64,000 nucleotides of DNA from Cetobacterium sp. ZOR0034 (GCF_000799075.1 NZ_JTLI01000002.1:58724-122723); one strand, 5' to 3'; counted from the first letter of the stretch, positions 7,533-16,789 are shown. Notes: generated by a model not told the origin, from the sequence alone. Numbers and translations are program-made.

Positions 7533-8258
7533 TTAATTTCCTCCACCATTCTTTAAACCAGTTATATCTTTTATCACTTCACTTGCTATAATAAGTCCTG
7601 CAACTGAAGGTACAAATGATATACTTCCTACATTATTTTGTTTTGCTCTATCGCCCTCTGAACTTTTAGGTTTCATCGGTAACTCTCTCGAGAATAATAC
7701 TTTAACTTTTCCTATTCTTCTTTTCTTTAATTCCGCTCTCATGACTTTCGCTAAAGGACACACTGACGTTTTACTAATATCTGCAATCTCTAACATCGTC
7801 GGATTTATTTTATTTCCAGTTCCCATCGATGAGATTATTGGAATTTTTAATTCTTTGGCTATTGTTATCAAATCTAACTTAGCTGTAACTAAATCAATAG
7901 CATCAACTATATAATCATATTTTTTATCTTCTGAGAAGAACACTTCTTTTTTATCTTTAAAAAACTTTTCTTTATAGGCATTAACCTTTATTTCTGGATT
8001 AATTGAAAGAGCTCTCTTTTTTATCACTTCAACCTTATCCTGACCAATAGTATCTTGTGTTGCAATAACCTGTCTATTTAAATTTGTTATATCTACAGTA
8101 TCAAAATCAACAACTGTAAGTTCACCTACTCCGGCTCTTACTAAAGACTCAACTACAAATCCTCCCACTCCTCCTACTCCAAAAACAAGTACATGTGAGT
8201 TATTCAGTTTATTTAGATTCTCTTTACCTATCAATAGTTCTGTTCTTTGAAAAATCAT
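7533..8258 (-). CDS. tcdA: tRNA threonylcarbamoyladenosine dehydratase (TcdA/CsdL family)
   Basis: A 241-residue ThiF/E1-like protein. It has the nucleotide-binding loop 'GVGGVGGFV' (about 28-36), the adenylation motif 'DFDTVDITNLNRQ' (about 51-63) and the family's 'SMGTGNKINPTMLEIADISKTSVCPLAK' region containing the conserved Cys. TcdA uses ATP to cyclise t6A37 of tRNAs to the hydantoin form. MoeB/ThiF relatives usually carry paired CxxC zinc sites, which are not seen here, supporting TcdA. First gene of an operon with flavodoxin and rhodanese; the known E. coli partners of TcdA are the sulfur-transfer proteins CsdA/CsdE, so the rhodanese neighbour is suggestive. Confidence 0.88.
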   Translation of the reverse strand: MIFQRTELLIGKENLNKLNNSHVLVFGVGGVGGFVVESLVRAGVGELTVVDFDTVDITNLNRQVIATQDTIGQDKVEVIKKRALSINPEIKVNAYKEKFFKDKKEVFFSEDKKYDYIVDAIDLVTAKLDLITIAKELKIPIISSMGTGNKINPTMLEIADISKTSVCPLAKVMRAELKKRRIGKVKVLFSRELPMKPKSSEGDRAKQNNVGSISFVPSVAGLIIASEVIKDITGLKNGGGN

Positions 8259-8301
8259 CTATATACCAACCTTTTTCTAATTCTTTACTAATTCCATAAA
8301 G

Positions 8302-8330
8302 ATTATATACCAAAGAACTATAAAATACAA
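8302..8330 (-). promoter_or_regulatory. Promoter of tcdA-flavodoxin-rhodanese
   Basis: Minus-strand TTGTAT (8330-8325), 17 bases, TATAAT (8307-8302), about 35 bases upstream of the tcdA start codon. Confidence 0.65.
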
Positions 8331-8346
8331 GTTTTTCTTTTAGTTC

Positions 8347-8376
8347 TTGACATTTTTTTAGAGTATATGATATATA
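8347..8376 (+). promoter_or_regulatory. htpG promoter
   Basis: TTGACA (8347-8352) with an 18-base spacer to TATATA (8371-8376). The predicted start lies inside the CIRCE-like element that follows. Confidence 0.65.
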
Positions 8377-8381
8377 TTTTC

Positions 8382-8408
8382 TTAGCCACAAGAAGTGTGG
8401 AGTGCTAT
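8382..8408 (+). promoter_or_regulatory. Degenerate CIRCE operator (HrcA site) before htpG
   Basis: The element reads TTAGCCACA, nine bases, GAGTGCTAT. Compared with the CIRCE consensus TTAGCACTC-N9-GAGTGCTAA, the right half matches 8 of 9, the left half its first 5, and the spacer is exactly 9. It sits between the promoter and the ribosome site, the normal place for HrcA repression. The left half is eroded, so binding is a prediction. Confidence 0.6.
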
Positions 8409-8423
8409 TTTAAGGAGGACAAG

Positions 8424-10241
8424 ATGAAAAAAGAAACTAAAGTATTTCAAGCAGAAACTAAAGAACTTCTGAACCTTATGGTTCATTCAATCTACACTCA
8501 CAAGGAGATCTTTTTAAGAGAGTTAATTTCTAATGCTAGCGATGCAATTGATAAACTAAAATTCAAGGCTCTTACAGATACCCATATTTTAGATTCTTCT
8601 AAAGAACTTAGTATATCTATCATTCCAAATATAGATTCTAGAACATTAACTATCAAAGATACGGGTATTGGAATGACTTTTGATGAAGTCGTTGAAAACA
8701 TTGGTACAATCGCAAAATCTGGATCAAAAGCTTTTTTAAACTCTTTAGAGGAAGCTAAAAAAAGTGGTGATTTAAATATAATCGGTCAATTTGGAGTCGG
8801 TTTTTACTCTGCTTTTATGGTAGCGGACAAAATTATTTTAGAGACAAAGTCTCCTTACTCTGATAAAGGAGTTAGATGGATTTCAGCTGGTGAAGGAAGC
8901 TATGATATCGAAGAGATTGATAGAGCTGAGATAGGAACCTCTATTATTTTACATATAAAAGATAACGATGAAGATAAAGAGTTTTTAAATGAACATAAGT
9001 TTAGAGCTCTTATTAAAAAATATTCAGATTATGTTAAGTACCCAATTCTTTTTAAAGATGAAAGGCTTAACTCTACTAAACCTATCTGGAAAACACCTAA
9101 AAACGAACTAAAAGACGAGGATTACAATGAGTTTTATAAGTCAAACTTCCATGATTGGCAAAATCCTTTATTACACTTTAACTTTAATATTCAAGGTAGC
9201 TTAGAGTATAATGCGATTTTATTTGTTCCTACTACTCCGCCATATGATCTATATACTCGTGAATATAAAAGAGGATTACAACTTTATACAAAAAATGTTT
9301 TTATTATGGATAAATGCGAAGAACTTATTCCGCAATATTTCAACTTTATAAAAGGACTTGTTGATACCGATGATCTTTCTCTAAATATTTCTAGAGAGAT
9401 TCTACAAAAAACTCAACAATTAAAAAATATATCTAAAAATTTAGAAAAGAAAATAATCTCAGAATTTGAAAAACTTATGAATAATGATAGAGATAAATAT
9501 CTAAAATTCTGGGAAACTTTCGGAAGACATATAAAATTCGGAGTTCATGAAAATTTCGGATTAAACAAAGATAAACTACAAAACCTACTTATGTTTAAAA
9601 GCTCTAAAAATAAAGATTTTATATCTCTTAAAGAGTATGTAGAAAGAATGAAACCTGAGCAAAATGAAATCTATTATGCTGTTGGTGAAAATATTGAAAT
9701 TTTAGAAAAAATGCCTAAAGTTTCTAATGTTTTAAGTAAAGATTTTGAAGTTTTATATTTAACAGAAGCTGCTGATGAATTTGCTTTAAAAACTATGCAA
9801 AATTTCTCTGAAAAAGAGTTTAAATCTGTCTACGAAGTTTCTTTTGAGAGCGAACAAGAAAAAGAGGAATTAAAAAAACTTTCAGAAATCAACAAATCTC
9901 TATTAGATAAAATAAAATCTACTTTAAATGAAAAAGTTGTTGAAGTAAAACTTAATCCAGAACTTGGAGATAGCTCAATTTCTCTTTCTTCTAAAGGTGA
10001 AGTATCTTTAGAGATGGAAAAGCTTTTATCTCAAATTCCTGGAAATGAGGGAGTTAAAGCTCAAAAAGTTCTAGAGATAAATCCAAACCACCCCCTATTT
10101 AATAAATTACAAGTAGCAAATGAAACTGATCTAAAAGAACTTTCTAATATTCTATATAATCAAGGTCTTTTACTTGAAGGTTTTTCTTTAGAAAATCCTT
10201 TAGAATTCGTTACAAATTTAAATAAAATTTTAAGTAAATAA
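8424..10241 (+). CDS. htpG: Molecular chaperone HtpG (Hsp90)
   Basis: A 605-residue Hsp90. The N-terminal ATPase domain shows 'LRELISNASDAIDKL' (about 28-42), 'DTGIGMT' and 'GQFGVGFYSAFMV' (about 115-127); the middle domain carries 'GLVDTDDLSLNISREILQ' with the catalytic Arg; a short C-terminal dimerisation domain follows and there is no MEEVD tail, as usual for bacteria. I start at the ATG at 8424 behind AAGGAGGACAAG; upstream in-frame codons lie in the promoter and operator. Single-gene transcript ending at the hairpin 10250-10270. The CIRCE-like operator suggests heat-shock control through HrcA. Confidence 0.96.
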   Translation: MKKETKVFQAETKELLNLMVHSIYTHKEIFLRELISNASDAIDKLKFKALTDTHILDSSKELSISIIPNIDSRTLTIKDTGIGMTFDEVVENIGTIAKSGSKAFLNSLEEAKKSGDLNIIGQFGVGFYSAFMVADKIILETKSPYSDKGVRWISAGEGSYDIEEIDRAEIGTSIILHIKDNDEDKEFLNEHKFRALIKKYSDYVKYPILFKDERLNSTKPIWKTPKNELKDEDYNEFYKSNFHDWQNPLLHFNFNIQGSLEYNAILFVPTTPPYDLYTREYKRGLQLYTKNVFIMDKCEELIPQYFNFIKGLVDTDDLSLNISREILQKTQQLKNISKNLEKKIISEFEKLMNNDRDKYLKFWETFGRHIKFGVHENFGLNKDKLQNLLMFKSSKNKDFISLKEYVERMKPEQNEIYYAVGENIEILEKMPKVSNVLSKDFEVLYLTEAADEFALKTMQNFSEKEFKSVYEVSFESEQEKEELKKLSEINKSLLDKIKSTLNEKVVEVKLNPELGDSSISLSSKGEVSLEMEKLLSQIPGNEGVKAQKVLEINPNHPLFNKLQVANETDLKELSNILYNQGLLLEGFSLENPLEFVTNLNKILSK

Positions 10242-10249
10242 ACTAAAAA

Positions 10250-10275
10250 ATGGAAGAGTTGACTCTTCCATTTTT
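10250..10275. terminator. Bidirectional terminator htpG / fbp
   Basis: TGGAAGAGT and ACTCTTCCA form a 9-bp stem with a tiny loop, flanked by an A-run and a T-run. It can serve both convergent genes. Confidence 0.85.
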
Positions 10276-10276
10276 A

Positions 10277-12160
10277 TTACAAACTTTTTATAATACCTTT
10301 TTTATAACAAAATAATAATTTTTTCAACTCTTTCACTTGACCTTCTAACTCTTTCCCCACATCTGTATCTCTAACTTTTAACCTTTCATAACGACTGTCT
10401 ACAATCTCAGTTGTAGACTGAATATCCAAACATTTTTGAATAGATTCCCCTATATTTTCAAAAGGTTTATGACATACCAATCTTTTTCCGTGAGAATTAA
10501 AAATTAAAGTATAACCAGCTATTCCTGTAGTTGATTGATAGGCTTCTGAAAAGCCTCCATCAATTAGAATTACTTTTCCGTCCCCTTTTATTGGAGTCTC
10601 TCCTTTTCTAACTTTGACTGGAACATGACCATTTATTATATGAGAATACTCATCCTCAATTCCAAATTCCTTTAGAATTCTTTCAGCAACCTCTTTTTTA
10701 TCGAAAAACTCATAATAGTTATCATAGACCTCTTTATGAGTTTCTTTCTGAGTAAAAAAATATCTTTCAAAAGTTCTCATCTTATCTTTTCCAAACAATG
10801 GTGAATCTTTTCCACACCAAAGATACCAGATAAAATCCTTGCCTTGAATATTCTCATCGTAATATCCCTCTCTGCAAAGTTGATCACATCTTTCAAACAA
10901 TCGTTTTCCTGAGTATTTTTTTCCAAAGATATCTACTTCTCTGAATCCACCCTTTTCATCTAAAGGCATACATCCATGAAACAGTAAATTACAATTTCTT
11001 TTTAAATACACATTTCCTTTTTCTAAAAGAAACTTTATATGTTCCTGAAGTTTTTCACTGTTTCTAAAACTTCTAACTAAGCCTTCTACAACCTCTTTCT
11101 CATCTTCATTCAAAAGATATGGATTAATCAAATCCACGGTTTTATTCTTACCAATTAAAGTATGCATAAGAAGTCTATCTTGCATATCAAAAGTTGGATT
11201 TCTTTTGATAATATCTCCCTCTAATTTAAATTGAATAATCGATATCGCCTTATGCATTTTAGATAATAACTGTGTCTCTTTGTTTTCTGTTTTTCCTTTG
11301 GGTTGAAACTCTATACAAGAATCTTCACTGTAATACTCCATAGCTAACGTTGCCAATGGCAGTAAATTTATTCCATATCCATCCTCTAAAATCTCACGAT
11401 TAGAATATCTTAGACATATCCTTATCGCATTTGCTATACAGGCCTCATGACCACATGCTGCCCCAACCCATAGGATATCATGATTCCCCCACTGAATATC
11501 TACATTATGATATTTAATTAACTTATCCATTATCTTATGTGGATACGGCCCTCTATCATATATATCCCCTACTATATGAAGATTATCTACCACTAATTTC
11601 TGAATTAAAGTGCTTACATTTATTATGAACTCTTTTCCTTGATTTATATCTATAATTGTTTTAATTATACCTTCAACATAATCTTTTTTATTTTTTTCTT
11701 CAACTCGTTCATATAATAACTCTTGTATTATATATGAAAACTCCTTTGTCATAGCCTTTCCTACTTTTGAACGAGTATACTTTGAGGAAACAATCTTTAA
11801 AACTTCTAAAACTCTGGGAATAGTTTTTTTATACCATTCCTGCATATCTATTCCCGAACTTTGAATAAGCTCAACTTTTTCTTTTGGATAATAAATTATT
11901 GTTGCTAACTGATTTCTCTCTTTTTCTATTATGTTAGGAAATAGATTCTCAATTTTTTCTTTTATAACTCCTGAACAGTTTTTTAAAACATGATTGAATG
12001 CCTCATATTCACCGTGAATATCACTTATAAAATGTTCTGTTCCTTTTGGTAGAGATAAAATTGCTTCTAAATTTATTATCTCTGTTGCCGTTTCAGAAAT
12101 TGTTGGAAAACTCTTCGATAAAAGTTTTAAATATTTTATTTCTTCCTCTTTTAAATTCAT
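10277..12160 (-). CDS. fbp: Fructose-1,6-bisphosphatase class III
   Basis: A 627-residue calcineurin-type metallophosphatase that hydrolyses fructose-1,6-bisphosphate to fructose 6-phosphate in gluconeogenesis. Metal-binding motifs: 'SDIHGEYEAF' (about 49-58), 'GDIYDRGPYPHKIMD' (about 197-211), 'WGNHDILWVGAACGH' (about 222-236) and late 'INGHVPVK'. Length is close to Bacillus Fbp (about 670). The ATG at 12160 begins one base after the ppdK stop; the in-frame upstream codons belong to ppdK. Co-transcribed with a CcpN-like repressor and pyruvate phosphate dikinase, which together form a gluconeogenesis unit. Confidence 0.95.
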   Translation of the reverse strand: MNLKEEEIKYLKLLSKSFPTISETATEIINLEAILSLPKGTEHFISDIHGEYEAFNHVLKNCSGVIKEKIENLFPNIIEKERNQLATIIYYPKEKVELIQSSGIDMQEWYKKTIPRVLEVLKIVSSKYTRSKVGKAMTKEFSYIIQELLYERVEEKNKKDYVEGIIKTIIDINQGKEFIINVSTLIQKLVVDNLHIVGDIYDRGPYPHKIMDKLIKYHNVDIQWGNHDILWVGAACGHEACIANAIRICLRYSNREILEDGYGINLLPLATLAMEYYSEDSCIEFQPKGKTENKETQLLSKMHKAISIIQFKLEGDIIKRNPTFDMQDRLLMHTLIGKNKTVDLINPYLLNEDEKEVVEGLVRSFRNSEKLQEHIKFLLEKGNVYLKRNCNLLFHGCMPLDEKGGFREVDIFGKKYSGKRLFERCDQLCREGYYDENIQGKDFIWYLWCGKDSPLFGKDKMRTFERYFFTQKETHKEVYDNYYEFFDKKEVAERILKEFGIEDEYSHIINGHVPVKVRKGETPIKGDGKVILIDGGFSEAYQSTTGIAGYTLIFNSHGKRLVCHKPFENIGESIQKCLDIQSTTEIVDSRYERLKVRDTDVGKELEGQVKELKKLLFCYKKGIIKSL

Positions 12161-12161
12161 T

Positions 12162-14732
12162 CTATCCCATCCTTTTTTGTATAGCACTTTGAGCAGCAGC
12201 TACTATAGCAATTGGAACTCTAAATGGCGAGCAACTTACATAACTAAATCCTAATTCGTTAAAATATTCTATACTTTTCGGATCTCCTCCATGTTCACCA
12301 CAAACTCCTATTTTTATGTCTGGCTTCACCGATTGCCCTAGTTCTTTTGCTAACACTATAAGCTTTCCAACTCCACGAGTATCTATTGACTGGAACGGAT
12401 CTCTTTTCATTATATTTTTAGCTTTATAGTGATCTATAAATTTTATTGAGTCATCTCTTGAAATACCATATGTTGTTTGAGTTAAGTCATTTGTTCCAAA
12501 CGAAAAGAATGCACTCTCTTCAGCTATTTCATTCGCAATTAAACACGCTCTTGGAAGTTCCATCATAGTTCCTAATTTATAATCTATAGTTTTCTGTTTC
12601 TCTTCAAATACTTTTTCAATCTCTTTTAAAATTCCCTCTTTAATATACTTAAACTCACTAATTCCTCCAATAAAAGGGATCATGATTTCAATCTCACAAC
12701 TACCTCCCTCATGACTACATTCAATCGCAGATTCCATTATAGCTCTTGCTTGCATCTCATATATCTCTGGGAAAGTTATTGCCAATCTACACCCTCTATG
12801 ACCTAACATAGGATTTTCTTCTTTTAATTCTTTTATTCTGCTTGCTATTTCAGAAGGTGACCTCTCTAATTGTTGAGCTAATCTATTTACATCTTTTTCA
12901 GTTTTAGGTAGAAACTCATGAAAAGGTGGATCTAGCAATCTTATATTCATAGGCATTCCACCCATTTTGTGAAGCATATTTTTAAAATCTTTCTTTTGAA
13001 GTTCTAAAAGTTTTTCTAAGGCTTTTTCTCTCTCATCTTTTGTATTAGCTATTATCATCTCTCTAACACTCCAGATTTTTTCATCTTCAAAAAACATATG
13101 CTCTGTTCTACAAAGACCTATTCCCTCAGCTCCAAACTCTCTTCCCACCAAAACATCATTTGGTGTATCTGCATTCATTCTAATCTCTAAAGTCTTAAAC
13201 TCCTTACACCACTCAAGAAGCTCTTTCAACTCTTGACTTATCTCACCTTTTTTAAGTTTTACTTCACCTTTATATATTTCACCATTATATCCATTTATAG
13301 ATATAATATCTCCTTCAAAAATCTTCTCTCCATCTATTTGGAAAAACTTTTCACTCGAATCTATTTTTATACTTTCACATCCAGTTACACAACATTTACC
13401 CATTCCTCTAGCTACTACAGCTCCATGAGATGTCGCTCCACCTTTAACCGTTACTATTCCTTTTGCTAAACTCATGCCTTTGATATCTTCTGGGGATGTC
13501 TCCACTCTTACTAAAATTACAGATTCTCCTTCTTTCACCATATCTGTGGAAAGAGCTACTTTTCCTACTGCAACCCCTGCTGAACCCGGTAACCCTTTCC
13601 CTAGAAGCTTTTTTCCTACTAAATCACTCTCCTCAAAAGTACCATTAAAAACTTGAGGTAAAAGTTCTGTATCTATCATTGAAATAGCTTTATCTTTTGT
13701 TATAATCTCTTCTTTTACCATATCTACAGCTATTTTTATAGCTGCATTTGGTGATCTTTTTCCACTTCTTGTTTGAAGTATGAAAAGTTTTTCATTTTCT
13801 ATTGTAAATTCGATATCTTGCATATCTCCATAGTGATTCTCTAAAAGTTTCCCAATCTTTGAAAACTCTTCATAGATTTTAGGTAATTGCTCTTTCATAC
13901 TCTGAATTGAATTCGGTGTTCTTATACCTGCTACGATATCTTCTCCTTGAGCTTCTAATAAATATTCTCCAAACAATACATTTTCTCCTGTCGATGGATT
14001 TCTAGTAAATGCAACTCCTGTTCCCGAAAGTTCATTATAATTACCAAATACCATCTCTTGAATAACAACGGCAGTTCCCATACTTTCATCAATCCCTTGA
14101 AGTTGTCTATATATTTTAGCTCTATCGTTATTCCAAGAATTAAATATTGATTCTATTGCCATTTTTATCTGCTCTTTTGGATTTTCTGGGAAAAACTCCC
14201 CTGTTTCTATCCAATATATATTTTTGAATATCTCAACAATCTCTTTTTCTGATTTTCCATTTGAAAACTCTTTAATCTTTAAAAATTTTTCTCTTGGAAC
14301 TCCTTTTACAATCTCACTAAACATCTCAATAAATCTTAAATAAATTTCATATACAAATTTTTCATTCTTCGTTTTTTCAATCAATTTCTCAACTACAATA
14401 TCATTCAATCCTAAGTTTAATATCGTATCCATCATTCCAGGCATTGAAACTGGTGCTCCAGATCTCACAGAAACTAATAAAGAGTTTTCTCCCTCAAAAC
14501 TCTTTTTCGTTTCCTCCTGAAGTTTTTGAAGTGATTTCTCAATCTCATCAATCATTGATTTAGATAAAGAGTTATCACTCTCAAAATAATTTTTACAAGC
14601 TGTTGTTGTAACAATCATTCCATTTGGAATAGGTAATCCTATTCTTTTCATTTCAACTAAGTTGGCTCCCTTTCCACCTAGTATCATTTTTCCTAAACCA
14701 TTTCCCTCACTGAACAAGTAAATATTTTTCAT
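12162..14732 (-). CDS. ppdK: Pyruvate, phosphate dikinase
   Basis: An 856-residue enzyme interconverting pyruvate + ATP + Pi and phosphoenolpyruvate + AMP + PPi. Domains in order: ATP-grasp (about 1-340; 'GGKGANLVEM', 'SVRSGAPVSMPGMMDT'), the swivelling phosphohistidine domain ('GGATSHGAVVARGMGKCCVTG', catalytic His near 440), and the PEP/pyruvate TIM barrel ('GLCRTEHMFF', 'GTNDLTQTTYG', 'IGVCGEHGG' with the catalytic Cys near 818). All key residues are present. Middle gene of the ccpN-ppdK-fbp operon. The usual PPDK regulatory kinase/phosphatase (YqfL/PpsR) gene is not adjacent, so control here seems to rest on CcpN. Confidence 0.97.
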   Translation of the reverse strand: MKNIYLFSEGNGLGKMILGGKGANLVEMKRIGLPIPNGMIVTTTACKNYFESDNSLSKSMIDEIEKSLQKLQEETKKSFEGENSLLVSVRSGAPVSMPGMMDTILNLGLNDIVVEKLIEKTKNEKFVYEIYLRFIEMFSEIVKGVPREKFLKIKEFSNGKSEKEIVEIFKNIYWIETGEFFPENPKEQIKMAIESIFNSWNNDRAKIYRQLQGIDESMGTAVVIQEMVFGNYNELSGTGVAFTRNPSTGENVLFGEYLLEAQGEDIVAGIRTPNSIQSMKEQLPKIYEEFSKIGKLLENHYGDMQDIEFTIENEKLFILQTRSGKRSPNAAIKIAVDMVKEEIITKDKAISMIDTELLPQVFNGTFEESDLVGKKLLGKGLPGSAGVAVGKVALSTDMVKEGESVILVRVETSPEDIKGMSLAKGIVTVKGGATSHGAVVARGMGKCCVTGCESIKIDSSEKFFQIDGEKIFEGDIISINGYNGEIYKGEVKLKKGEISQELKELLEWCKEFKTLEIRMNADTPNDVLVGREFGAEGIGLCRTEHMFFEDEKIWSVREMIIANTKDEREKALEKLLELQKKDFKNMLHKMGGMPMNIRLLDPPFHEFLPKTEKDVNRLAQQLERSPSEIASRIKELKEENPMLGHRGCRLAITFPEIYEMQARAIMESAIECSHEGGSCEIEIMIPFIGGISEFKYIKEGILKEIEKVFEEKQKTIDYKLGTMMELPRACLIANEIAEESAFFSFGTNDLTQTTYGISRDDSIKFIDHYKAKNIMKRDPFQSIDTRGVGKLIVLAKELGQSVKPDIKIGVCGEHGGDPKSIEYFNELGFSYVSCSPFRVPIAIVAAAQSAIQKRMG

Positions 14733-14769
14733 ACTTTCTCTCCTGTATTTCCTAATTTATTTTACTGAA

Positions 14770-15405
14770 CTATTCACTTTTCTCTTTATTCTGATTCGCA
14801 ACTATATCAAGAAGTAATTTACTAACATTTGTTTTAGTAAATCTTCCAACTACTTTGTAACTCTCTCTTCCATTTTTCTCAGTTATTCTAACCACAGGAA
14901 CTGAATCTATTTGGTGTTCGATTATTTTTTTTACACAACTTTCTATAGTTTCATCCTCTGTGGCAAAAACTATGTTTGGCATTCTTGTCATTATAAGATT
15001 TATAGGAATCTGCTCAATATCTCTTTTCCCAATAGCGATTCTAAGCAAATCCTTTCTTGAAACAATTCCAGCAAGGTTCCCATCCTTTGTTATAAAAATT
15101 GTTCCAATATCCTTTTCAAACATAAGTAATACCGTTTTATACACTGAGTAACTCTCATCAATTGTTATCGGCATACTCATAATATGTTTTACTAAAGTCT
15201 TATTATTTGACTCCACAAAAGCTTCATTATAAGTATATCCAACTTTTTGTTTAGATTTTATTATTGACATTTTTCTTAAAATAGAAAAATCTGTTCTCAG
15301 AGCCGATCTAGTTATGTATATCATCTTTGCTATTTCGTCTCCTGTTATTGGTCCATGTTTCTTAATAATTTCCACAATCTCTTTTTGTCTTTCTGTTAAC
15401 TGCAT
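14770..15405 (-). CDS. ccpN: HTH/CBS-domain transcriptional repressor (CcpN family)
   Basis: A 211-residue regulator. An N-terminal winged helix-turn-helix (residues 1-60, 'LTERQKEIVEIIKKHGPITGDEIA' split over two helices) is followed by two CBS domains (about 75-130 and 140-200) that normally bind adenine nucleotides. CcpN of Bacillus represses gluconeogenic genes when sugar is plentiful. Here it is the first gene of a transcript that continues into ppdK and fbp, two enzymes of exactly that pathway, so it probably controls its own operon. Possible operators in the 15406-15634 gap are listed separately. Confidence 0.85.
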   Translation of the reverse strand: MQLTERQKEIVEIIKKHGPITGDEIAKMIYITRSALRTDFSILRKMSIIKSKQKVGYTYNEAFVESNNKTLVKHIMSMPITIDESYSVYKTVLLMFEKDIGTIFITKDGNLAGIVSRKDLLRIAIGKRDIEQIPINLIMTRMPNIVFATEDETIESCVKKIIEHQIDSVPVVRITEKNGRESYKVVGRFTKTNVSKLLLDIVANQNKEKSE

Positions 15406-15423
15406 ATTAACTCCTTTTTTAAT

Positions 15424-15518
15424 TTGTGCACATTTAAAAATAAGTTTTTTCTATGTTTTTATAGAAACATAGTAACACCTAAGATCAAAAATTGCAATAT
15501 TTATTAATAAGTGCACAA
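15424..15518. promoter_or_regulatory. Operator-like inverted repeats in the ccpN / aminotransferase divergent region
   Basis: The octamer TTGTGCAC occurs at 15424-15431 on the plus strand and again at 15518-15511 on the minus strand. Between them is a clean palindrome CTATGTTT-N6-AAACATAG (15451-15472). None has a T-run, so these are more likely protein-binding sites than terminators. The regulator could be CcpN; this is inference. Confidence 0.45.
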
Positions 15519-15591
15519 TTAAATTCAAGTATAACTTTACAAGGTGTTTTTACTTTTTCCAATTCTGATGGCTTTTTTTTTACTTTTTAGG

Positions 15592-15597
15592 TATAAT
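15592..15597 (+). promoter_or_regulatory. -10 box of the class V aminotransferase gene
   Basis: A perfect TATAAT 38 bases before the start codon; no convincing -35 hexamer at 16-18 bases upstream. Confidence 0.5.
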
Positions 15598-15634
15598 AAT
15601 CTCAAATATAATTAGTTGAAGGAGGATTTTTATA

Positions 15635-16744
15635 ATGTTATTTTACAGACCTAATTACCTTATGATGACAGCTGGGCCAACAACTGTTTCTGGAAATGCT
15701 CTACACGCTAGAAGTAAAGTTTTTGGTAATCCTGATCTTGATCCAGATTTTTTAAGTTACTATAAGTTTGTTTGTCACAGACTTAGAAACTTTATCGGCT
15801 CTGAAGAATCTAAAATTCTTATTATGAGTGGAGAAGGTATGCTTGGACTTGATGCCGCATGTGCATCTCTAACTGAAAAAGGAGACAAAGTTCTTGTTAT
15901 TTCAAACGGATTTTTTGGCGAAGGATTTAAAGAACTTATCGAGCCTTATGGTGGGAATGTTACAATTTTTGAATCAAGCTGGAAAAAATCAATTGATTTA
16001 GAAAGTTTAAAATCTTTCTTAGAAAAAGATTCTGATTTCAAATACGCCACTATTATACACTGTGATACTCCTAGTGGACTTTTAAATGATATCGGACCTG
16101 TTTGTCAACTGCTAAAATCAAAAGGAATTTTAACTGTTGTAGACACTGTTGCTGCTCTTGGTGGAGTAGATTTCAGAATGGATGAATGGGGTGTTGACAT
16201 TGCACTTTCTGCATCTCAAAAAGTTTTTTCAGCAGCTCCTGGATTAACTATCGTTGCTGTTAGTGATGACGCTTGGAAAGCTATGGAAAACAGAAGTACT
16301 CCAATTCCATCTTTCTATTGTAATCTTTTACATTGGAAAAATATTGAAGAGAAAAAATCATTCCCATACACTATGCCTGCAAGCGATATTATCAGCTTAG
16401 GTACAGCTATTGATAATCTTTTGTCAGAAACTCTTTATAGAACTTTTGATAGACACGAAGAGATGAGAGATCTTTGTATTGAAAGACTAAAAGAACTTGG
16501 GTGTACTTTATATCTTGAAGATAATTTCTCTCCTACAGTTACAGCCTTTTATCCTCCAGAAGGAATAAGAGCTGAAGATCTTTTAGTTCATTTAAGAACT
16601 AAATACAATATTTTACTTTCAGGTTCTTACGGTCCTTTAGCCGGTAAGGTAATAAGAATTGGACATATGGGTGAAAACGCTCGTGAAGATAGAGTTCGTT
16701 TCACTTTAGACTGTTTAGAAAAGGCCATTATCGATTTAAAATAA
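15635..16744 (+). CDS. Class V aminotransferase (alanine-glyoxylate / serine-pyruvate type)
   Basis: A 369-residue PLP enzyme of the alanine-glyoxylate aminotransferase family. It opens with 'NYLMMTAGPTTVSGNAL', has 'VVDTVAALGGVDFRMDEWGVDIALSASQK' where the PLP-binding Lys is in 'SASQKVFSAAPG' (about residue 194), and ends with a small domain containing 'YNILLSGSYGPLAGKVIRIGHMG'. Likely reactions are transamination of alanine, serine or phosphonate-like amines with glyoxylate or pyruvate; the substrate cannot be read from sequence. Bacillus PucG (ureidoglycine-glyoxylate aminotransferase) is a relative, but no purine degradation genes are nearby. Single gene, GGAGG ribosome site, ends at a hairpin. 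Confidence 0.85.
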   Translation: MLFYRPNYLMMTAGPTTVSGNALHARSKVFGNPDLDPDFLSYYKFVCHRLRNFIGSEESKILIMSGEGMLGLDAACASLTEKGDKVLVISNGFFGEGFKELIEPYGGNVTIFESSWKKSIDLESLKSFLEKDSDFKYATIIHCDTPSGLLNDIGPVCQLLKSKGILTVVDTVAALGGVDFRMDEWGVDIALSASQKVFSAAPGLTIVAVSDDAWKAMENRSTPIPSFYCNLLHWKNIEEKKSFPYTMPASDIISLGTAIDNLLSETLYRTFDRHEEMRDLCIERLKELGCTLYLEDNFSPTVTAFYPPEGIRAEDLLVHLRTKYNILLSGSYGPLAGKVIRIGHMGENAREDRVRFTLDCLEKAIIDLK

Positions 16745-16756
16745 TTATACAATAAA

Positions 16757-16783
16757 AAAAGTCGGCAAAATATGCCGACTTTT
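16757..16783. terminator. Bidirectional terminator aminotransferase / recR
   Basis: AGTCGGCA and TGCCGACT form a perfect 8-bp stem flanked by an A-run and a T-run, serving two convergent genes. Confidence 0.88.
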
Positions 16784-16789
16784 AATTTT

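Noticed and set aside
13233..13656. Plus-strand open frames inside ppdK
   Set aside because: They are antisense shadows of a fully conserved gene, with no ribosome site and low-complexity products.
12162..15405. PPDK regulatory protein (YqfL/PpsR) expected beside ppdK
   Set aside because: Neither neighbour matches; the upstream gene is an HTH plus two CBS domains, that is CcpN-like.
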